NCBI GenBank assembly: GCA_009823505.1 | Contig: VZQC01013712.1 | Span: forward strand, 2,041,096-2,105,095 | Direction of reading: 5' to 3' | DNA from: Rhizomys pruinosus | Taxonomy: Eukaryota; Chordata; Mammalia; Rodentia; Spalacidae | Length of the DNA: 64,000 nucleotides | Shown: one piece after another, positions 1-11,706 of the stretch | How the letters are laid out: the number at the start of each line of letters is the position of its first letter | Position numbering within the stretch: the stretch's first letter is position 1 | Notes under the pieces: generated by a model | The model's database searches: none | Told to the model about the DNA's origin: nothing | Seen by the model: the letters and a program-made list of their open reading frames with translations, nothing else | Program-made: the position numbers and the translations under genes

Positions 1-21
1 TATATATATATATATATATAT
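1..21. repeat. (TA)n microsatellite at window edge
   Basis: Pure alternating TA runs from the first base. Its true length is cut off by the window boundary. Confidence 0.9.
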
Positions 22-860
22 TCTTCCACAATATGTGCAGTGACTTATTCTGAGGAATTTGTGTTTTATTATTCTAACTGAGGGACAAATGAATATGGAT
101 CTTTTAGTTTGAATACTAGAAAACCCTCATGCCTGTGCTGTGTGCAAAGCACTGTATAGTCCTCCTTGTCAAGGAATTGTATATCAATTCACAAACTGGT
201 ATGAAATCTTCTCTCCCCTGCTTGTATTACAGGCTGAATTGTGAACCCCAGGAAAATAGGAAGGGATGTCACAACATATATCTTCCTTGTTTTGAAGCCC
301 AGGTGCTGACACCATTGCTTATACTCTGTATTAATCACCAGTAAATCTTTACCTTTATGAAGCATCATATGGTCTATTGACATTCACATGGTTAGCTTAT
401 GAATATACAGACAAGCCAAAACTAGTGGTATTAAAATAATCCAAAGCACAAATATTCTCTTTTCATTCTTTCAAAGAAGAGAATAAAATATTTTCAAATT
501 AAGCTGTCCTGTGATTAAATTTTCCTCTCTATAGAAATCATTAAATTTTTTGCTATAAGGAACTACTGATTTTTATTATGTTTTAAGGGGTATTGGAAGC
601 TACTGTGTTTTACTCTAGAAATTAATCCCTTTTAGTTATTGAAAAACTAACAAATGTTGCTACTCACATTAATAATAATATAGGAATTTCAGTATGATAT
701 AAACTGAAGTAAGAAAAACATATATCTCACCCCTCATTAAAGATTTTCACATGAGCACTCAAGACTAATATCATTTGAAACAGCTGAAAATGGGAGGAAA
801 TATTGACCATCAACTGATGTACAGAGTTGTGTTTTGCTTTTTGGTTTTGGTGGTGTTTTT
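22..860. other. unassigned AT-rich sequence
   Basis: No repeat, RNA gene or credible coding frame recognised. The 71-codon frame at 129-344 and the 64-codon frame opposite it have no recognisable domain and overlap each other, so they are best read as chance. Confidence 0.6.
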
Positions 861-1007
861 TAAATCATTTTGAGATGGGGAGTGCCTGTGGCCCCAACTG
901 GCCTAGATCTCACTATGTAGGCCAGGTTGGCCTTGAACTCACAAAGATCTGCATGCCTCTGCCTCCAGAGTACTGAGATTAAATCTGTGCACCACCAAAC
1001 CAGGCCA
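861..1007 (-). mobile_element. B1 SINE (antisense, diverged)
   Basis: Reads as the reverse complement of B1: T-rich start, the complement of the GACCCTGTCTC-like 3' part, the GGCCTTGAACTCACAAAGAT block, and a CTGCCTCC...GATTAAA...CACCACC end corresponding to the 5' box A region. The many substitutions make it an old copy. B1 is a 7SL-derived, LINE-1-mobilised SINE transcribed by RNA polymerase III. Confidence 0.85.
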
Positions 1008-1490
1008 GAGTTTTTAAATTTGGTGTATTTACACAATGGAAGTATTGATTCATGCTATAACATTGATCATCTTGATAGTTAACATCTTGATAAATGAAAA
1101 AAAATCCAGTCACCTAAGACTACATATAATATGAGTTTAATCAGAGTAGTTCACAGTATACAATCCCATAGGAGCACGCACTAGAGAGGGGTTGCTTATG
1201 GTTGGTGGTAATAGGAGAATTCTATATTGAGAGTACTAGTTATGGTTACAAAACTAAGATAATTTACTCAAAGTCACTTAATAGTGCAATTGCAATGGGT
1301 GATTTATGTGGTGTGTAAAGTATACCTCAATAAATCTGGTTTTAAAAATGAAAAGACACAAAGGCAAATGCTGAAATAGCATTTATTTTTGTAACTACAT
1401 TCATGAACAAAAAAACCTAGGGAGACACTCTAAACTTAGAAATAAAATACTGATGCCATTTTACACTTGCTGCCCATAAAATGTATACCA
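1008..1490. other. unassigned AT-rich sequence
   Basis: Nothing recognisable as a gene, SINE or LTR. Ordinary AT-rich rodent intergenic sequence. Confidence 0.5.
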
Positions 1491-1670
1491 CTATTTTATC
1501 TGTTTGGTATATGTATAATCAATCTCCTATGAATTTCACAATGACCTTATGAAATATTTGTACCACTTTTGCTCATGAGGAAACAGGCTCAAAGTGGTTA
1601 AATTAGTTGGTCAAGGCCAAAGTAACAGTAAAGAGGAGAATTAGGATTTGCATTTAACCTTAACCATAGG
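1491..1670 (-). mobile_element. MIR SINE (antisense, ancient)
   Basis: The series ACAATGACCTTATGA, then GCTCATGAGGAAACAGGCTC, then GTTAAATTAGTTGGTCAAGG matches, in order, the reverse-complement core of MIR. MIR is a tRNA-derived SINE shared by mammals, so this copy predates rodents. Confidence 0.7.
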
Positions 1671-1734
1671 CTGTAAGGCTCAAATAAGTTTCTTATGTTT
1701 AATCCCCATTAATACAAACTTGACTTGACAGAAT

Positions 1735-1845
1735 GCATGAAATCCTGTGGGTGGGCTATTGGAGGACAGATAGGGGAGGGGGTCTAAATATAATTAAGAT
1801 GTATGGAAATGTCAAAAAACTCAATAAAATATACATTAATTAAAG
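1735..1845 (+). mobile_element. candidate L1 3' tail fragment
   Basis: A G-rich purine stretch (GATAGGGGAGGGGGTC) is followed by an AATATAATTAAGATGTATG motif and an AATAAA-containing A-rich end. A close relative lies at 57688-57840. A purine-rich tract followed by an A-rich end is typical of LINE-1 3' UTRs. Subfamily not determined. Confidence 0.45.
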
Positions 1846-1851
1846 AAAGAG

Positions 1852-1992
1852 TACTGAGCATGGTGGTGCACACCTTTAATCCCAGCACTCAGGAGACAGA
1901 AGCAGGCAGAACTCTGTGAATTCAAGGTCACCATGGTCTACATAGCAAGCTCCAGGCCAGCTGGGACTAAAGGGAGATCCCATCTCAAAAAG
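1852..1992 (+). mobile_element. B1 SINE
   Basis: Sense B1 with a recognisable box A region (GAGCATGGTGGTGCACACC), TTTAATCCCAGCACTCAGGA, and a 3' end CCAGCTGGGACTAAAGGGAG. It runs straight into the (GAAA)n tract, which grew from its A-rich tail. Confidence 0.92.
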
Positions 1993-2008
1993 ACAAAAAA
2001 GAAAGAAA

Positions 2009-2069
<61 letters not shown>

Positions 2070-2092
2070 AAGAAAGAAAGAAAAAGAAAGAG
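1993..2092. repeat. (GAAA)n microsatellite from a B1 tail
   Basis: About 100 bases of GAAA units with a GAGAGA interruption near 2060. The Lys/Glu-rich and Phe/Ser-rich open frames across it are translations of the simple repeat, not genes. Confidence 0.95.
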
Positions 2093-2489
2093 AGCTTCCC
2101 TTCAGGTTTCCAAAATGACACCATCCCATCTCTACTCCCTGGCAACAATGGCAAATGAGATACATCCTTAAAGTTTCCCTACTTCCTATAGTCTTTAGTG
2201 TAAAGTTTTTTTACACAAATAGGAATTTTACAAATAATAATTTGAATGCTATGGTCAAATTTTGTTTCGGAGCTGAGAGTTATCCAATGACATAAACTTA
2301 TGCTAATTTCAAACTTTCTAGTTTTTTAGTATTCTTTACATACTCCCACTCACATATTTTAGGTCATTTTTTCTCTAGCCTAGGCCATGCAGAAAATGTC
2401 AACAAGCAGGCTTAACATCTTTGGAAAGCTCATTTGACAAGTTTCCTTGAAATAGACTTGAATATATGAATGGGCATTTTTTTTTCTGA

Positions 2490-2925
2490 TAATATCCTTC
2501 CTTTTATTAGTTTTCTAGGATGAAATAACAGAATATCACAGACTGGTGGCTGAATCAGTGGAAATTTGTTTCCTTACAAATTTGGATGTTGGAAGGCCAA
2601 GTTGAAGATTTTGGAACCACTGGTTTCTCCTGAGACATCTCTGGGAAATGGAGAACAGCCTCCTCCAACTGTCTTGACCTTTTCTATATATGACAATCTC
2701 ATGTGGCTTTTCCTCTTCTAAGGATATCAGTCAGATGGGATTAGGGCCCCACTCTTATGATCTTATTTAACCATAAATATCTCATTAAGTTACTGTCTCC
2801 AAGTGTGGTAACATTTAGTGTGTGCTTCAACATATGAATTTGGTGGGAATACAGTTTAATTACAAGCACTCTGCTCTTTACAGCTCTCCAAAGTCCTTCC
2901 AATGGGATCATGATGATGTAGTTCA
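2490..2925 (+). mobile_element. ancient mammalian interspersed repeat, class not assigned
   Basis: Diverged blocks resemble a widespread pre-rodent repeat: TTAGTTTTCTAGGATG near the start, a TTCTAAGGATATCAGTCAG block, GGATTAGGGCCCCACTC, and an ending like GGTGGGAATACAGTTTAATTA. I recognise the block order but cannot name the family with confidence. Confidence 0.45.
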
Positions 2926-3165
2926 ATACTGCCTCTCCAACATATTCTTCCAATAGTTCACCTGTGTGCCTTTTTCTGCAGCCATGAGGGTGATGCCATC
3001 TACGTTTCTGACCCCAAACCTAATCTCCCATCAGGGAATTTGCAATAACCATTCTCAGTCTCTCAGGTAGTTACAGAACTGGTTCCTCACTACACTGAGG
3101 ACCCTGTTCAATGATCTCCTTGACAGTGATGTCTCTTCTAACCATACATTATAAAATACAATTCA

Positions 3166-3283
3166 GGGCCTGGAGAGATGGCTCAGCAGTTAAGAGCACT
3201 GACTGCTCTTCCAGACGACCTGGGTTCAATTCCCATGGCAGCTAAGAACCATCCTTAACTCCAGTTCCAGGGGAATCTGAAGT
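3166..3283 (+). mobile_element. B2 SINE, 3' truncated
   Basis: It has the tRNA-like head (GGCCTGGAGAGATGGCTCAG, box B GGGTTCAATTC) and the CCAGTTCCAGGGGAATCTGA block, then stops being B2. The usual CTTCTGACCTCC...CATACACATA part and A-rich tail are missing. Confidence 0.85.
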
Positions 3284-4043
3284 GAATGGGCAAATCTTAA
3301 GATGAAGGTGTACAAGTGCTTTGACTGGATATTAGTATCTAAAGAAACTTTACTCTAGAATCTTAGTAAGATGGAGGAAATGGCCAAATCTCATAATTAC
3401 ATCTTTACTCTTCCATGAAACATTCTAATATAAACATTAAAAAACAGTTAATAACAGCTTTATGTCTCTAATTAGAAAATGAACAGTTATGGTAAAATAA
3501 AAATAAGTGATGATAAATAGCCATATTGTAGGAAAAATCACAAAAATTCAATTAAAAATAAAAAATCAAATCTGTAACTTCAAAAATGACAGTCCATTAT
3601 CACCATAACAGCCATGCAAATGAAACTCTCAAAGTTCATCACACAATGAAAATAACTCTTACAACACAGTAAGATATCAAACAGGGTCAAATGTTCTACT
3701 TGCTAAGGTGCCAATTGTTATTTGGAGAAAGACCTGTATATGTTTTATCTCAGATTGATATTTCTGGGTTAACAAGATGATCCACTCTAACTTACAAAGA
3801 AGCTATTCAAACATGAAAAGTCATTATTTACTTCTAAGGTTCAACATTTCTTAAAACAAATTGACCAAATCTGAAAAGAATAAAAAGACAACTCTGCAAA
3901 AGAGATGACAAAGAACACTTGGTAAGATAATACCAATCCCCTCTATAGGGAAGACAATGAAAATGTTAAGCAGTTAAAGTAAAAACAAAATGAATTTTTG
4001 AAAAGTTATATGAACTGATAATTTCCACAAAAGGTGTTACTTT

Positions 4044-4270
4044 GGGGCTGGAGATATGGTTCAGCAGCTAAGAGCCTTGGCTGCTCTTGCAGAAGATCCA
4101 GGTTCTGTTCCCAGCAGCCACATGTTAGCTAACAACTATTGAAAACTACAGTTCTAGGCAATCCAACCTTCTATTCTGATCTCCATGGGCCTTGCATGAC
4201 ATGTATGTACTTACATTCATGCAGGCAATACACTCATACACATAAAATAATAAATGAAATATATATATTT
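4044..4270 (+). mobile_element. B2 SINE
   Basis: GGGGCTGGAGATATGGTTCA head, GGTTCTGTTCCCAGCAGCC at box B, TGATCTCCATGGGCCTTGCA, and a CACTCATACACATAAAATAA tail. Diverged, with a short degenerate A/T tail. Confidence 0.9.
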
Positions 4271-4378
4271 TTTAAAAAGCCAGGTTGCTTTAAGGTAGTA
4301 GGTAGAACTTTCTGTAAGAGCACAATTACAAGCCATGATAATCAGAAGGGAAATACTCCATTAAAAACAAGGTTGGAG

Positions 4379-4590
4379 GGGCTGGAGAGATGACCCAGCA
4401 GTTAAGAACACTGGTTGCTCTCCCAGAGGACCCAGGCTCAGGTCCCAGTACTCACATGACAGCTAGCAACTGACACTCCAGTTCCAGCAGATCAGATACA
4501 CTTTTCTGGCCTTTGCAGGCCTTACATGACATGGATTCATTTATATATGTGCCAGCAAAAACCACACACATAAAATAAACATATAGCTTT
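4379..4590 (+). mobile_element. B2 SINE
   Basis: GGGGCTGGAGAGATGACCCA head, CTCAGGTCCCAGTACTCACA box B region, CCAGTTCCAGCAGATCAGAT, and a CACACACATAAAATAAAC tail. Typical diverged full-length copy. Confidence 0.9.
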
Positions 4591-4679
4591 ATAAAGAAAA
4601 AATACTTCATAATTTACTATAAAATAATTACATGTTTATTTTATACTATGCTTTCCTAAGACATACTTTTAACCCAAAA

Positions 4680-4680
4680 N
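4680..4680. other. assembly gap base (single N)
   Basis: The only N in the window. It sits immediately before the second, error-rich copy of the 2931-4580 block, so it most likely marks a contig join whose true gap size is unknown or negative. Confidence 0.9.
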
Positions 4681-6282
4681 GCCTCTCTAACATTTTCTTC
4701 CAACAGTTCATCTGTGTGCCTTTTTCTGCAGCCATGAGGGTGATGCCATCTACGTTTCTGACCCCAAACCTAATCTCCCAATTCAGGGAATTTGCAGTAA
4801 TCATTCTCAAGTCTCTCAGGTGTTTACAGAACTGGGTTCCTCACTACACTGAGGCCCTGTTCAATTGATCTCCTGACAGTGATTGTCTCTTTAACCATAT
4901 TTAAAATACAATTTCAGGCCTGGAGATGGCTTAGTCGTTAAGAGCACTGACTGCCTCTTGCAGACGACCTGGGTCATTCCCATGGCGCTAAAGAACCATC
5001 ACTTAACTCAGTTCCAGGGAAATCTGAAGTGAATGGGCAAATCTTAAGATGAAGGTGTACAAGTGCTTTGACTGGATATTAGTATCTAAAGAAACTTTAC
5101 TCTAGAATCTTAGTAAGATGGAGGAAATGGCCAAATCTCATAATTACATCTTTACTCTTCCATGAAACATTCTAATATAAACATTAAAAAACAGTTAATA
5201 ACAGCTTTATGTCTCTAATGTGAAAATGAACAGTTATATGGTAAAATTAAAAATAAGTGATGATAAATAGCCATATTTGTATGAAAAATCACAAAAATCA
5301 ATTTAAAAATAAAAAATCAATCTGTAACTTCAAAAATGACAGTCCATTATCACCATAACAGCCATGCAAATGAAACTCTCAAAGTTCATCACACAATGAA
5401 AATAACTCTTACAACACAGTAAGATATCAAACAGGGTCAAATGTTCTACTTGCTAAGGTGCCAATTGTTATTTGGAGAAAGACCTGTATATGTTTTATCT
5501 CAGATTGATATTTCTGGGTTAACAAGATGATCCACTCTAACTTACAAAGAAGCTATTCAAACATGAAAAGTCATTATTTACTTCTAAGGTTCAACATTTC
5601 TTAAAATATTGACAACATCTGAAAAGAACTACAAAATCATCTGCAAAGAAAGATGACAAAGAACATTGATATAATTACCAATGCCCTCTTGGGAGGACAA
5701 GAATATGTATAGCAGTAAAGTAAAAACAAATGAATTTTTTGAAAAGTTTATTATGAACTGAATGATTTCACAAAAGGTGTATGGGCTGGGAGATATGGTT
5801 AGCAAGCTAAGAGGCCTTGCTGCTCTGCAAGAGATCCAGGTTCTGTTCCAGCAGCCACATGTAGCTACCCCCACCACCACTATTGAAAACTAACAGTTCT
5901 AGGCAACTCCAACTTTATTCTGATCTCCATGGGCTTTCATGACACAGGTGCACAAAAAAAAAAAAAAAAAACACTCATACACTTAAATATAAATGATATA
6001 ATATATTTTTAAAAAGCCAGTTGCTTAACCAGTAGTAGTAGACTTCTGTAGAGCACATCAAGCCGAATGATATTCAGAGGAAATACTCCATAAAAACAAG
6101 GTGAGGGTATGTACCAGAGTAGAATGGTTGCTCCAGAGGACCAGGTCAGGTCAGTACTCACAATGACAAGCTAGAAATGACACTCCGTTATCAGCAGAAT
6201 CAGATACACTTTTCTGGCCTTTGCAGGCTACATGACTGGATTCTTTATATATGTGCAGCAAAAACACACATAAATAACAATT
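4681..6282. repeat. direct duplication, copy 2 (indel-rich)
   Basis: Repeats 2931-4580 in the same order, including its three B2 elements (about 4912-5030, 5785-6000 and 6100-6275). Many one-base deletions, some insertions and stray homopolymers appear, for example an A run at 5957-5972. The SINEs lose single bases at many places where copy 1 is intact. This looks like unpolished long-read sequence rather than natural divergence. Confidence 0.8.
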
Positions 6283-6898
6283 AATATGATATTATTTTTA
6301 TATATTATATATATATATCGATTTCTCTTTTGAATCTTATACTTTTTAGTTGGGTTCTTTATAACTTGATAGTGCCTTTCTGTCTTTGAAAACAAAACAA
6401 TTGTGTTCTGTTTCTTTGTGTGCCTCATTACGCATGATAGAATGGTCCCAGAACTCATTTCCCAAACTTGATGACTTGCCTCAGCATTATTTACTTACAT
6501 TTCTGATATAAACACTGTAATTTGGGGGGGAGGCTCAGCCCTATCTGAGAGATATTGTCAGGCAGGTCATTGACATATCTTTTCTAGACTTCATGTTGTA
6601 GCTCCATAGACCTGCCATCAGGTCTTTATACCCTCATTGCTGTTCATCTTCTTTCCAGAATTGGTTCAGACACTTTATTCCCACTGAGCTGCCATAGACT
6701 GATGACAAATTGATGGTTAGTCAATGAGAAAGGATGTTTGGCATACTGGAGAATAATTCATTAAAGTCATAGAATATGGTTCAGGTCATTGCATGTGATA
6801 GTTGAGAAAGTTATAAGTGAGGGAAAAAGAGAAAAGATTTGTCCATTCCTGATGCTAGCAGTTGTTCCAAATATAAACAACTACAAGCTTCTTAAAAA
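6283..6898. other. unassigned, begins with AT-rich low-complexity DNA
   Basis: 6290-6320 is a TA-rich tract. The rest has no recognisable repeat or coding frame. Confidence 0.5.
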
Positions 6899-6909
6899 TA
6901 TACAATACA

Positions 6910-7166
6910 GGGCTGGAGAGATGGCCTAGTGGTTAAGAGCACCGACCGCTCTTACAGAGGACCCGAGTTCGATCCCCAGCACCCACATGGCAGCCGAGAA
7001 CCGTCTGAAACTCCAATTCCAGGAGAGCTCCAGTTCCAGGGGAATCTGACACCCTCTTCTGACCTCCGCAGCATTGCACGACACGGGTGCACAGACTTGC
7101 ATGCAGGCAATACATTCATACACATACAGAAATAAATAAAAATTAAAAAAATTTTTTTTAAAAAAG
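6910..7166 (+). mobile_element. B2 SINE, young, with target-site duplication
   Basis: Near-consensus for this genome: GGGCTGGAGAGATGGCCTAG head, GAGTTCGATCCCCAGC box B, then GACCTCCGCAGCATTGCACG and a CATACACATACAGAAATAAA tail. Flanked by an 11-bp direct repeat TATACAATACA at 6899-6909 and 7167-7177, the footprint of LINE-1-driven insertion. Confidence 0.95.
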
Positions 7167-7215
7167 TATACAATACAATTCAAGTCTGGTTGGGGGAAAA
7201 TAATTGCATAACTTT

Positions 7216-7622
7216 AATGCCAATTTGACATACCTGGGTATGTCATACCTGGGAGCTTCAATTGGGAAGCTGCCTCCATTGAACTGGCCTGTGGACCTAT
7301 CTGTGGGGTGTTTTCTTGATTTTTTTTAGTGATGTGCAAGGGACTAGCCCACTGTGGGTGGTGCCACTCTGGCAGGTTATTCTGTATTGTATAAGAAAGC
7401 AGACTGAACACCGACCAGAGGAGCAAGCCACTAAACAGTGTTCCTACATGGCCGGTGCTTCAACTCCTGCCTCTAGGTTCCTGCCCTGAGTTCCTACCTT
7501 GGGTTCCGTAAGAGATGAACTGTGATCCTGAAGATATAAGACAAATAAACCCTTTCTTCACCAAGTTGGTATTTCTGAAGAGGTGTTTTGTCACAGCATT
7601 TAAAGACAATCTAGAACAATAA
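7216..7622 (+). mobile_element. ORR1-type MaLR solo LTR
   Basis: A non-coding LTR of the ERVL-MaLR class. The order of blocks fits ORR1: CAATTTGACATACCTGG start, GGCCTGTGGACCTATCTGTG, CCCACTGTGGGTGGTGCCAC, a GTATAAGAAAGCAGACTGA promoter-like part, TGATGAACTGTGATCCTGAA, then AAATAAACCCTTTCTTCACC with the poly(A) signal. No internal region follows, so it is a solo LTR. A short internal echo of TATGTCATACCTGGGAG lies near the 5' end. Confidence 0.8.
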
Positions 7623-8382
7623 TTACAGTCCACGGGAGGAAATATTGTCATTTTAGTATAAAGGGCTCCAGAGTTAAGGGAAACTAGGTAAAAGGGCATG
7701 GCATTTCGTTAAAGAAGAAATAACTACGTGTTGTGTATATTTGGAAAACGATTGCCTAAATAGGCTGGTAAGCATAGGAAAGATATTTCTCCTCTTTTAC
7801 TGGAAAGTACAGTTGAAAGTCAGGGTTAATCTGGTTAATCATATTATCATTAGTATAACACCACACCTACTTCATTTCTGAATTGTCCCATTTTGTCTTT
7901 GCGGTTTGTGTCCATGGATTTTTGTCTTTGGGGACATTTGTTTCCTCTTACTTGTTGCAGATGTCTGGATTATTTGTAACCTCACTACTAGGTTTTTGTG
8001 ACATATGTATATTAACAGCTCACATTCCCACTGTGATTCTCTCAAAATTACACTTATTAAAACAGTACATTTCAAGGAAACCATAATTATGCACTGATTA
8101 AACACTGCATCCTCTTCAAAAGATAGGAGCAGAGCTTTGGTCTGTCTGGTACTGTGCTCACCATGAATCATTTTCACTTTGACATTGGGGAATTTTATGA
8201 CTAGAATCTTAGTATCAAAAAGAGATACTAAAGATTGTCAGGTCTCTGTACCATCAAATTTTAGTCATAAATCTTATTCTGTGCCACTATAATTTAAATT
8301 AGGAGTGAATTTCTTTCTTTGGCATAAAAAGAGGGGTGCATTCTCAGCTTGAACCAAACAGTGGTAGATAGAGGTGGCCAAT
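7623..8382. other. unassigned sequence
   Basis: No repeat or gene recognised. Frames of 67 and 101 codons at 7872-8177 lie on opposite strands of the same DNA, lack recognisable motifs and have no supporting context. Confidence 0.5.
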
Positions 8383-8740
8383 GAAATTTTCTTTATTTGT
8401 TTATTATATTTTAAGGGATTTACAATATAAGAGCACAGTTGTTTTCAAATCACATTGATGTTGCTCAGTTTACCATACAATTAGGTAATTGGTGCTAGCA
8501 TCCACAGATGAGGGATACCATTGTCATTTGTTTTTCTGGGACTGTGTTACTTCACTCAGCATGATATCTTCTAGCTCCAGCCATTTACCTGCAAAGCTCA
8601 TGATGTCATCTTTCTTTACTGCTGCATAGACCTCCATTGTGTAGATGTACCACATTTTCTCTATCCACTCATCAGTTGAGGGGCACTTAGGTTGGTTCCA
8701 GCTCCTTGCTGTTATGAAGAGAGCTGCAATAAACATGGCT
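8383..8740 (-). mobile_element. L1 3' end fragment (antisense)
   Basis: Read on the minus strand it encodes the last part of ORF2p (a segment like WNQPKCPSTDEWIEKMWYIY, then YAAVKKDDIMSF), then a 3' UTR ending in an A/T-rich tail near 8385. 5' truncated. A relative with the same 3' UTR lies at 29975-30172. Confidence 0.88.
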
Positions 8741-11157
8741 TGGAAATGTCTTGTACTTTCTATAAATTATTAATTTTGCACACACACAAATTGTTTATTT
8801 GCCAAATGATATGCATTTCTGTAAGATGTTGGCTCCCAGGCAAGCATGAAGACCAACATACAGGGAATCCTTAAAAGAAAATTATTCCAAATATCTCCTA
8901 TTCCATTTCTGGTCAAAGTTCATAAACTAAGAATGACACAAATGCCCACTGAAAGAAGAAAAATAATATTTAATGCAGCTTCTCTTCTCGGAATGAGAAG
9001 GATTAATCACAGCTGATAATTGCATTTGCAAATGATGATAATAAATCATATAATCTCATTAAGTTTTCAAGCACCATGGCTTTTAGGGAGACAAAACACA
9101 GCAAAAAATCCACATTAAGTAAAGATAAAAATCCTTTAGTGTCAGAAATCTTAGAATGAATTTCTTTTCATTGTCCTGTTCCTTTATCTGTTCAAAACGT
9201 GAGTAAAATCTTACAGCTCCGAGGAACAGAAAGCATTTCTTCTGGAGCCACTCTTCATCAAAATTCTGTTCATTACTTAAAGGGAATAAGACTGTAACTC
9301 TTGATAGTTGAGAGAAACTATCCATAACATTAGCTTGGAGAGCTCCTGGCAAAAAGGATAAAAATCACCTTATTGTCTAAATTCATACAATTTTTAGTAA
9401 AGTTCACTGAGATTTGGCTTGGATAAATTTTTAGGAAGATATCAATGTATTTTATTGAAGACTAAACTTCACAAAAGTGGAAGTTTTCTGGTGAACTAGA
9501 AATACGCAAGTAGTAGGTTGACAACATGAGATGGAGAAGAAAACTGTGAACACAAGAAAATACATGAGGAAGAAATTGTTTAAAGTAGGATTAGTAAAGA
9601 ACAATAAACACTGACATCATGAAATAACAGAGTACTCTTACTCAGATAAATATTTTACTAAGTCTATAGTAGAGCTTATGAGTCTGCATTTATGAAATTT
9701 CAGGTGATGTTCATGTTGTTTTATCAATAGACCATAGACAAAGATATGTATAAAGAAAACCGGAGTTTTTAGCATTTCATTATCATATATTAATTACACA
9801 CAATAATTTATTTCATTGAGACACTTTAAAACATGAATATATTTATATATAATATACTTCATGTAGTATCTGGGATGTTACTGATTAACTGCTATAATCG
9901 TTTCAGATTAAGCTCATTAAACATTTATTTAGCACTGTATTGTGAGAGGCATTGTAGGAAGCTACATAAAGTAAAATCTCCATCTTCTTAGCTTAAAATT
10001 TAGTTGTAAAGGCAGTATTTACAAGTCGATTTTTACAAGATCATAGAAACTCTCCTTCACACTCAGATCTAGCTATATTCTCTGTACAATGTGGTATTTA
10101 AATACTTTCTTAGAGGAATACAAAGGGAAGGTGTATTGAGAAAGGGGGAGGAAAGGCTGAGTGAGTAAACATAGAATATACATGGGTGACTTAATTTCAC
10201 ATTATGAAACTTTTTTCACAGATGAAATTTTTCCATTAGCATTAAACAAAGCAGCTTTCCTCCCTTACCTCACTGAGGGGCAGAGGCATTTTAACCTTGA
10301 ACAAAATGTGTGAATTGAATTTATATACTATAATCTCACATTCCGCAGATGAAACTTCACAATATGTGAAAGAGGGATATGATGAATCCCATTTGAAGAC
10401 AAATTGTAGCAATATCCTGGGAATAGAGGTAGCATAAGATATTTACTAAAATTAGTAGAATTAAGATTTTTCATTTGTTAACCTTCATTTGCATAGCCTT
10501 CTTACAATTTTTAACTGAAAGTGGTAGAAAAAACAGGCAGATTAGATGAATTGACACTTAAACATTGAATAGTGGTTTCCACAAAGAAAATATTGATAAA
10601 TATTTGTTGTTACAACTCTGCCTCACAGAAGACTGTCTTCCTCGGGTATGGATGGGAAAATCTGTGGGGCTACCAGGAGAGGAATGAAGGAGGTAGAGAA
10701 AAATAATATGAATAATGAATATGGATAGACAAATGACTAAAGTTGAGAGTTGTAAAACCATATAGGAAAATACTAGAGCAGTCCCTAAGAAAAGCTTACA
10801 TAGCTCATAGTTCTGGAGGCTGATGCATTCATATGTGTAGGACATTTGAGAGGCTGTCTTAATATAGCAGAGTGAACACACATAAGGGAAAAAAAAAAAA
10901 CATAGGGAGTAGCGTCACTTTACAACCACAATCTCATAGTAACTAGTCCAGTCCCATGAGGATAAGAAGTCCTCGCTTATAGCAATTAACCCAGATCTTG
11001 AGTAGAAGTGATCTCTCTCAACAAGTAAATCAAATGTTAAAGGCCCCAATTCCTATCACCACCACAATGGCAATCAAATTTCAAAGTAAGTACAATCCAT
11101 AATACCTGTAAATTTAAATCTCTAAATGGAAGTGTTGAATACAGTTGATATTTAAGG
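8741..11157. other. unassigned AT-rich sequence
   Basis: No gene or rodent-specific repeat recognised. Around 9905-10030 a diverged block (ATTAAACATTTATTTAGCAC, then GAGAGGCATTGTAGGAAGC) resembles an ancient mammalian repeat also hinted at 42510-42630; the family is not assigned. Frames at 9083-9352 and 10558-10881 (minus) have no identifiable domain. Confidence 0.5.
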
Positions 11158-11367
11158 GGATTATTTATTTTTATTTTATGTATATGAGAGTTATGTCTAC
11201 CTGTGTGTAATTGGACTGTGTCCTGCAGTGCCCGAAGAGGGTGTTAAATTCCCTAGAACTTGAGTCACAGATGGTTGACAGCTGTCATGAGGGTGCTGGG
11301 TCTTTGCACCTGGGTCTTCTGCAAGAGCAGCTATTGCTCTTAACTGCTGAGCCATCTCTACAGACTC
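11158..11367 (-). mobile_element. B2 SINE (antisense)
   Basis: Reverse complement of B2. The right end shows TGCTCTTAACTGCTGAGCCA and CTCTACAG, the middle GAAGAGGGTGTTAAATTCCC, and the left end a TTTATTTTTATTTTATGTAT tail. Diverged. Confidence 0.9.
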
Positions 11368-11479
11368 AAAGTTGACTTTTTTTTAGAAATGCCTGGAACA
11401 GTGATAATTAAGCCTTGCAAACTTTTATCAAAATTATTGTCAATTATTTGATGGTTCATTGACTTTAAAAGTGGGATCA

Positions 11480-11706
11480 GGGCAGGAAAGATGGCTCACC
11501 TGTTAAGAGCACTGTCTGTTCTTGCAGAATATCTAGGTTCAAATCCAAGGAACCACATGGAGACTAACATCTGTCTATAACTCCAGTTCTAGGGGGCCTG
11601 AAAACCTTTTCTGTCCTCTATCGGCACTGCACAACATGGCTGCACTTTCACATATGCAGGTGTAACACTCATACACATAAACTTAAAAAATAAAAAAATT
11701 TAAAAG
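11480..11706 (+). mobile_element. B2 SINE
   Basis: GGCAGGAAAGATGGCTCACC head, TAGGTTCAAATCCAAGGAAC at box B, and an ACTCATACACATAAACTTAA tail. Old copy with substitutions in the polymerase III boxes. Confidence 0.9.

Larger units (their letters stand above)
2931..4580. repeat. direct duplication, copy 1 (better-quality copy)
   Basis: This block recurs at 4681-6282. Copy 1 reads cleanly and contains three B2 elements. The central parts (about 3294-3850 here and 5041-5600 there) are nearly identical, while the outer parts differ mainly by one-base gains and losses. See the finding on a probable false duplication. Confidence 0.85.

Noticed and set aside
3166..3240. tRNA-like box A and box B sequences
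   Set aside because: They belong to B2 heads, which derive from a tRNA; no free-standing tRNA with a complete cloverleaf was seen anywhere.
7049..7115. Recurrent 60-codon frame seen in many B2 copies (also at 32531, 37056, 47691, 53549)
   Set aside because: The same reading frame recurs because B2 copies are alike. B2 is a non-coding polymerase III SINE.
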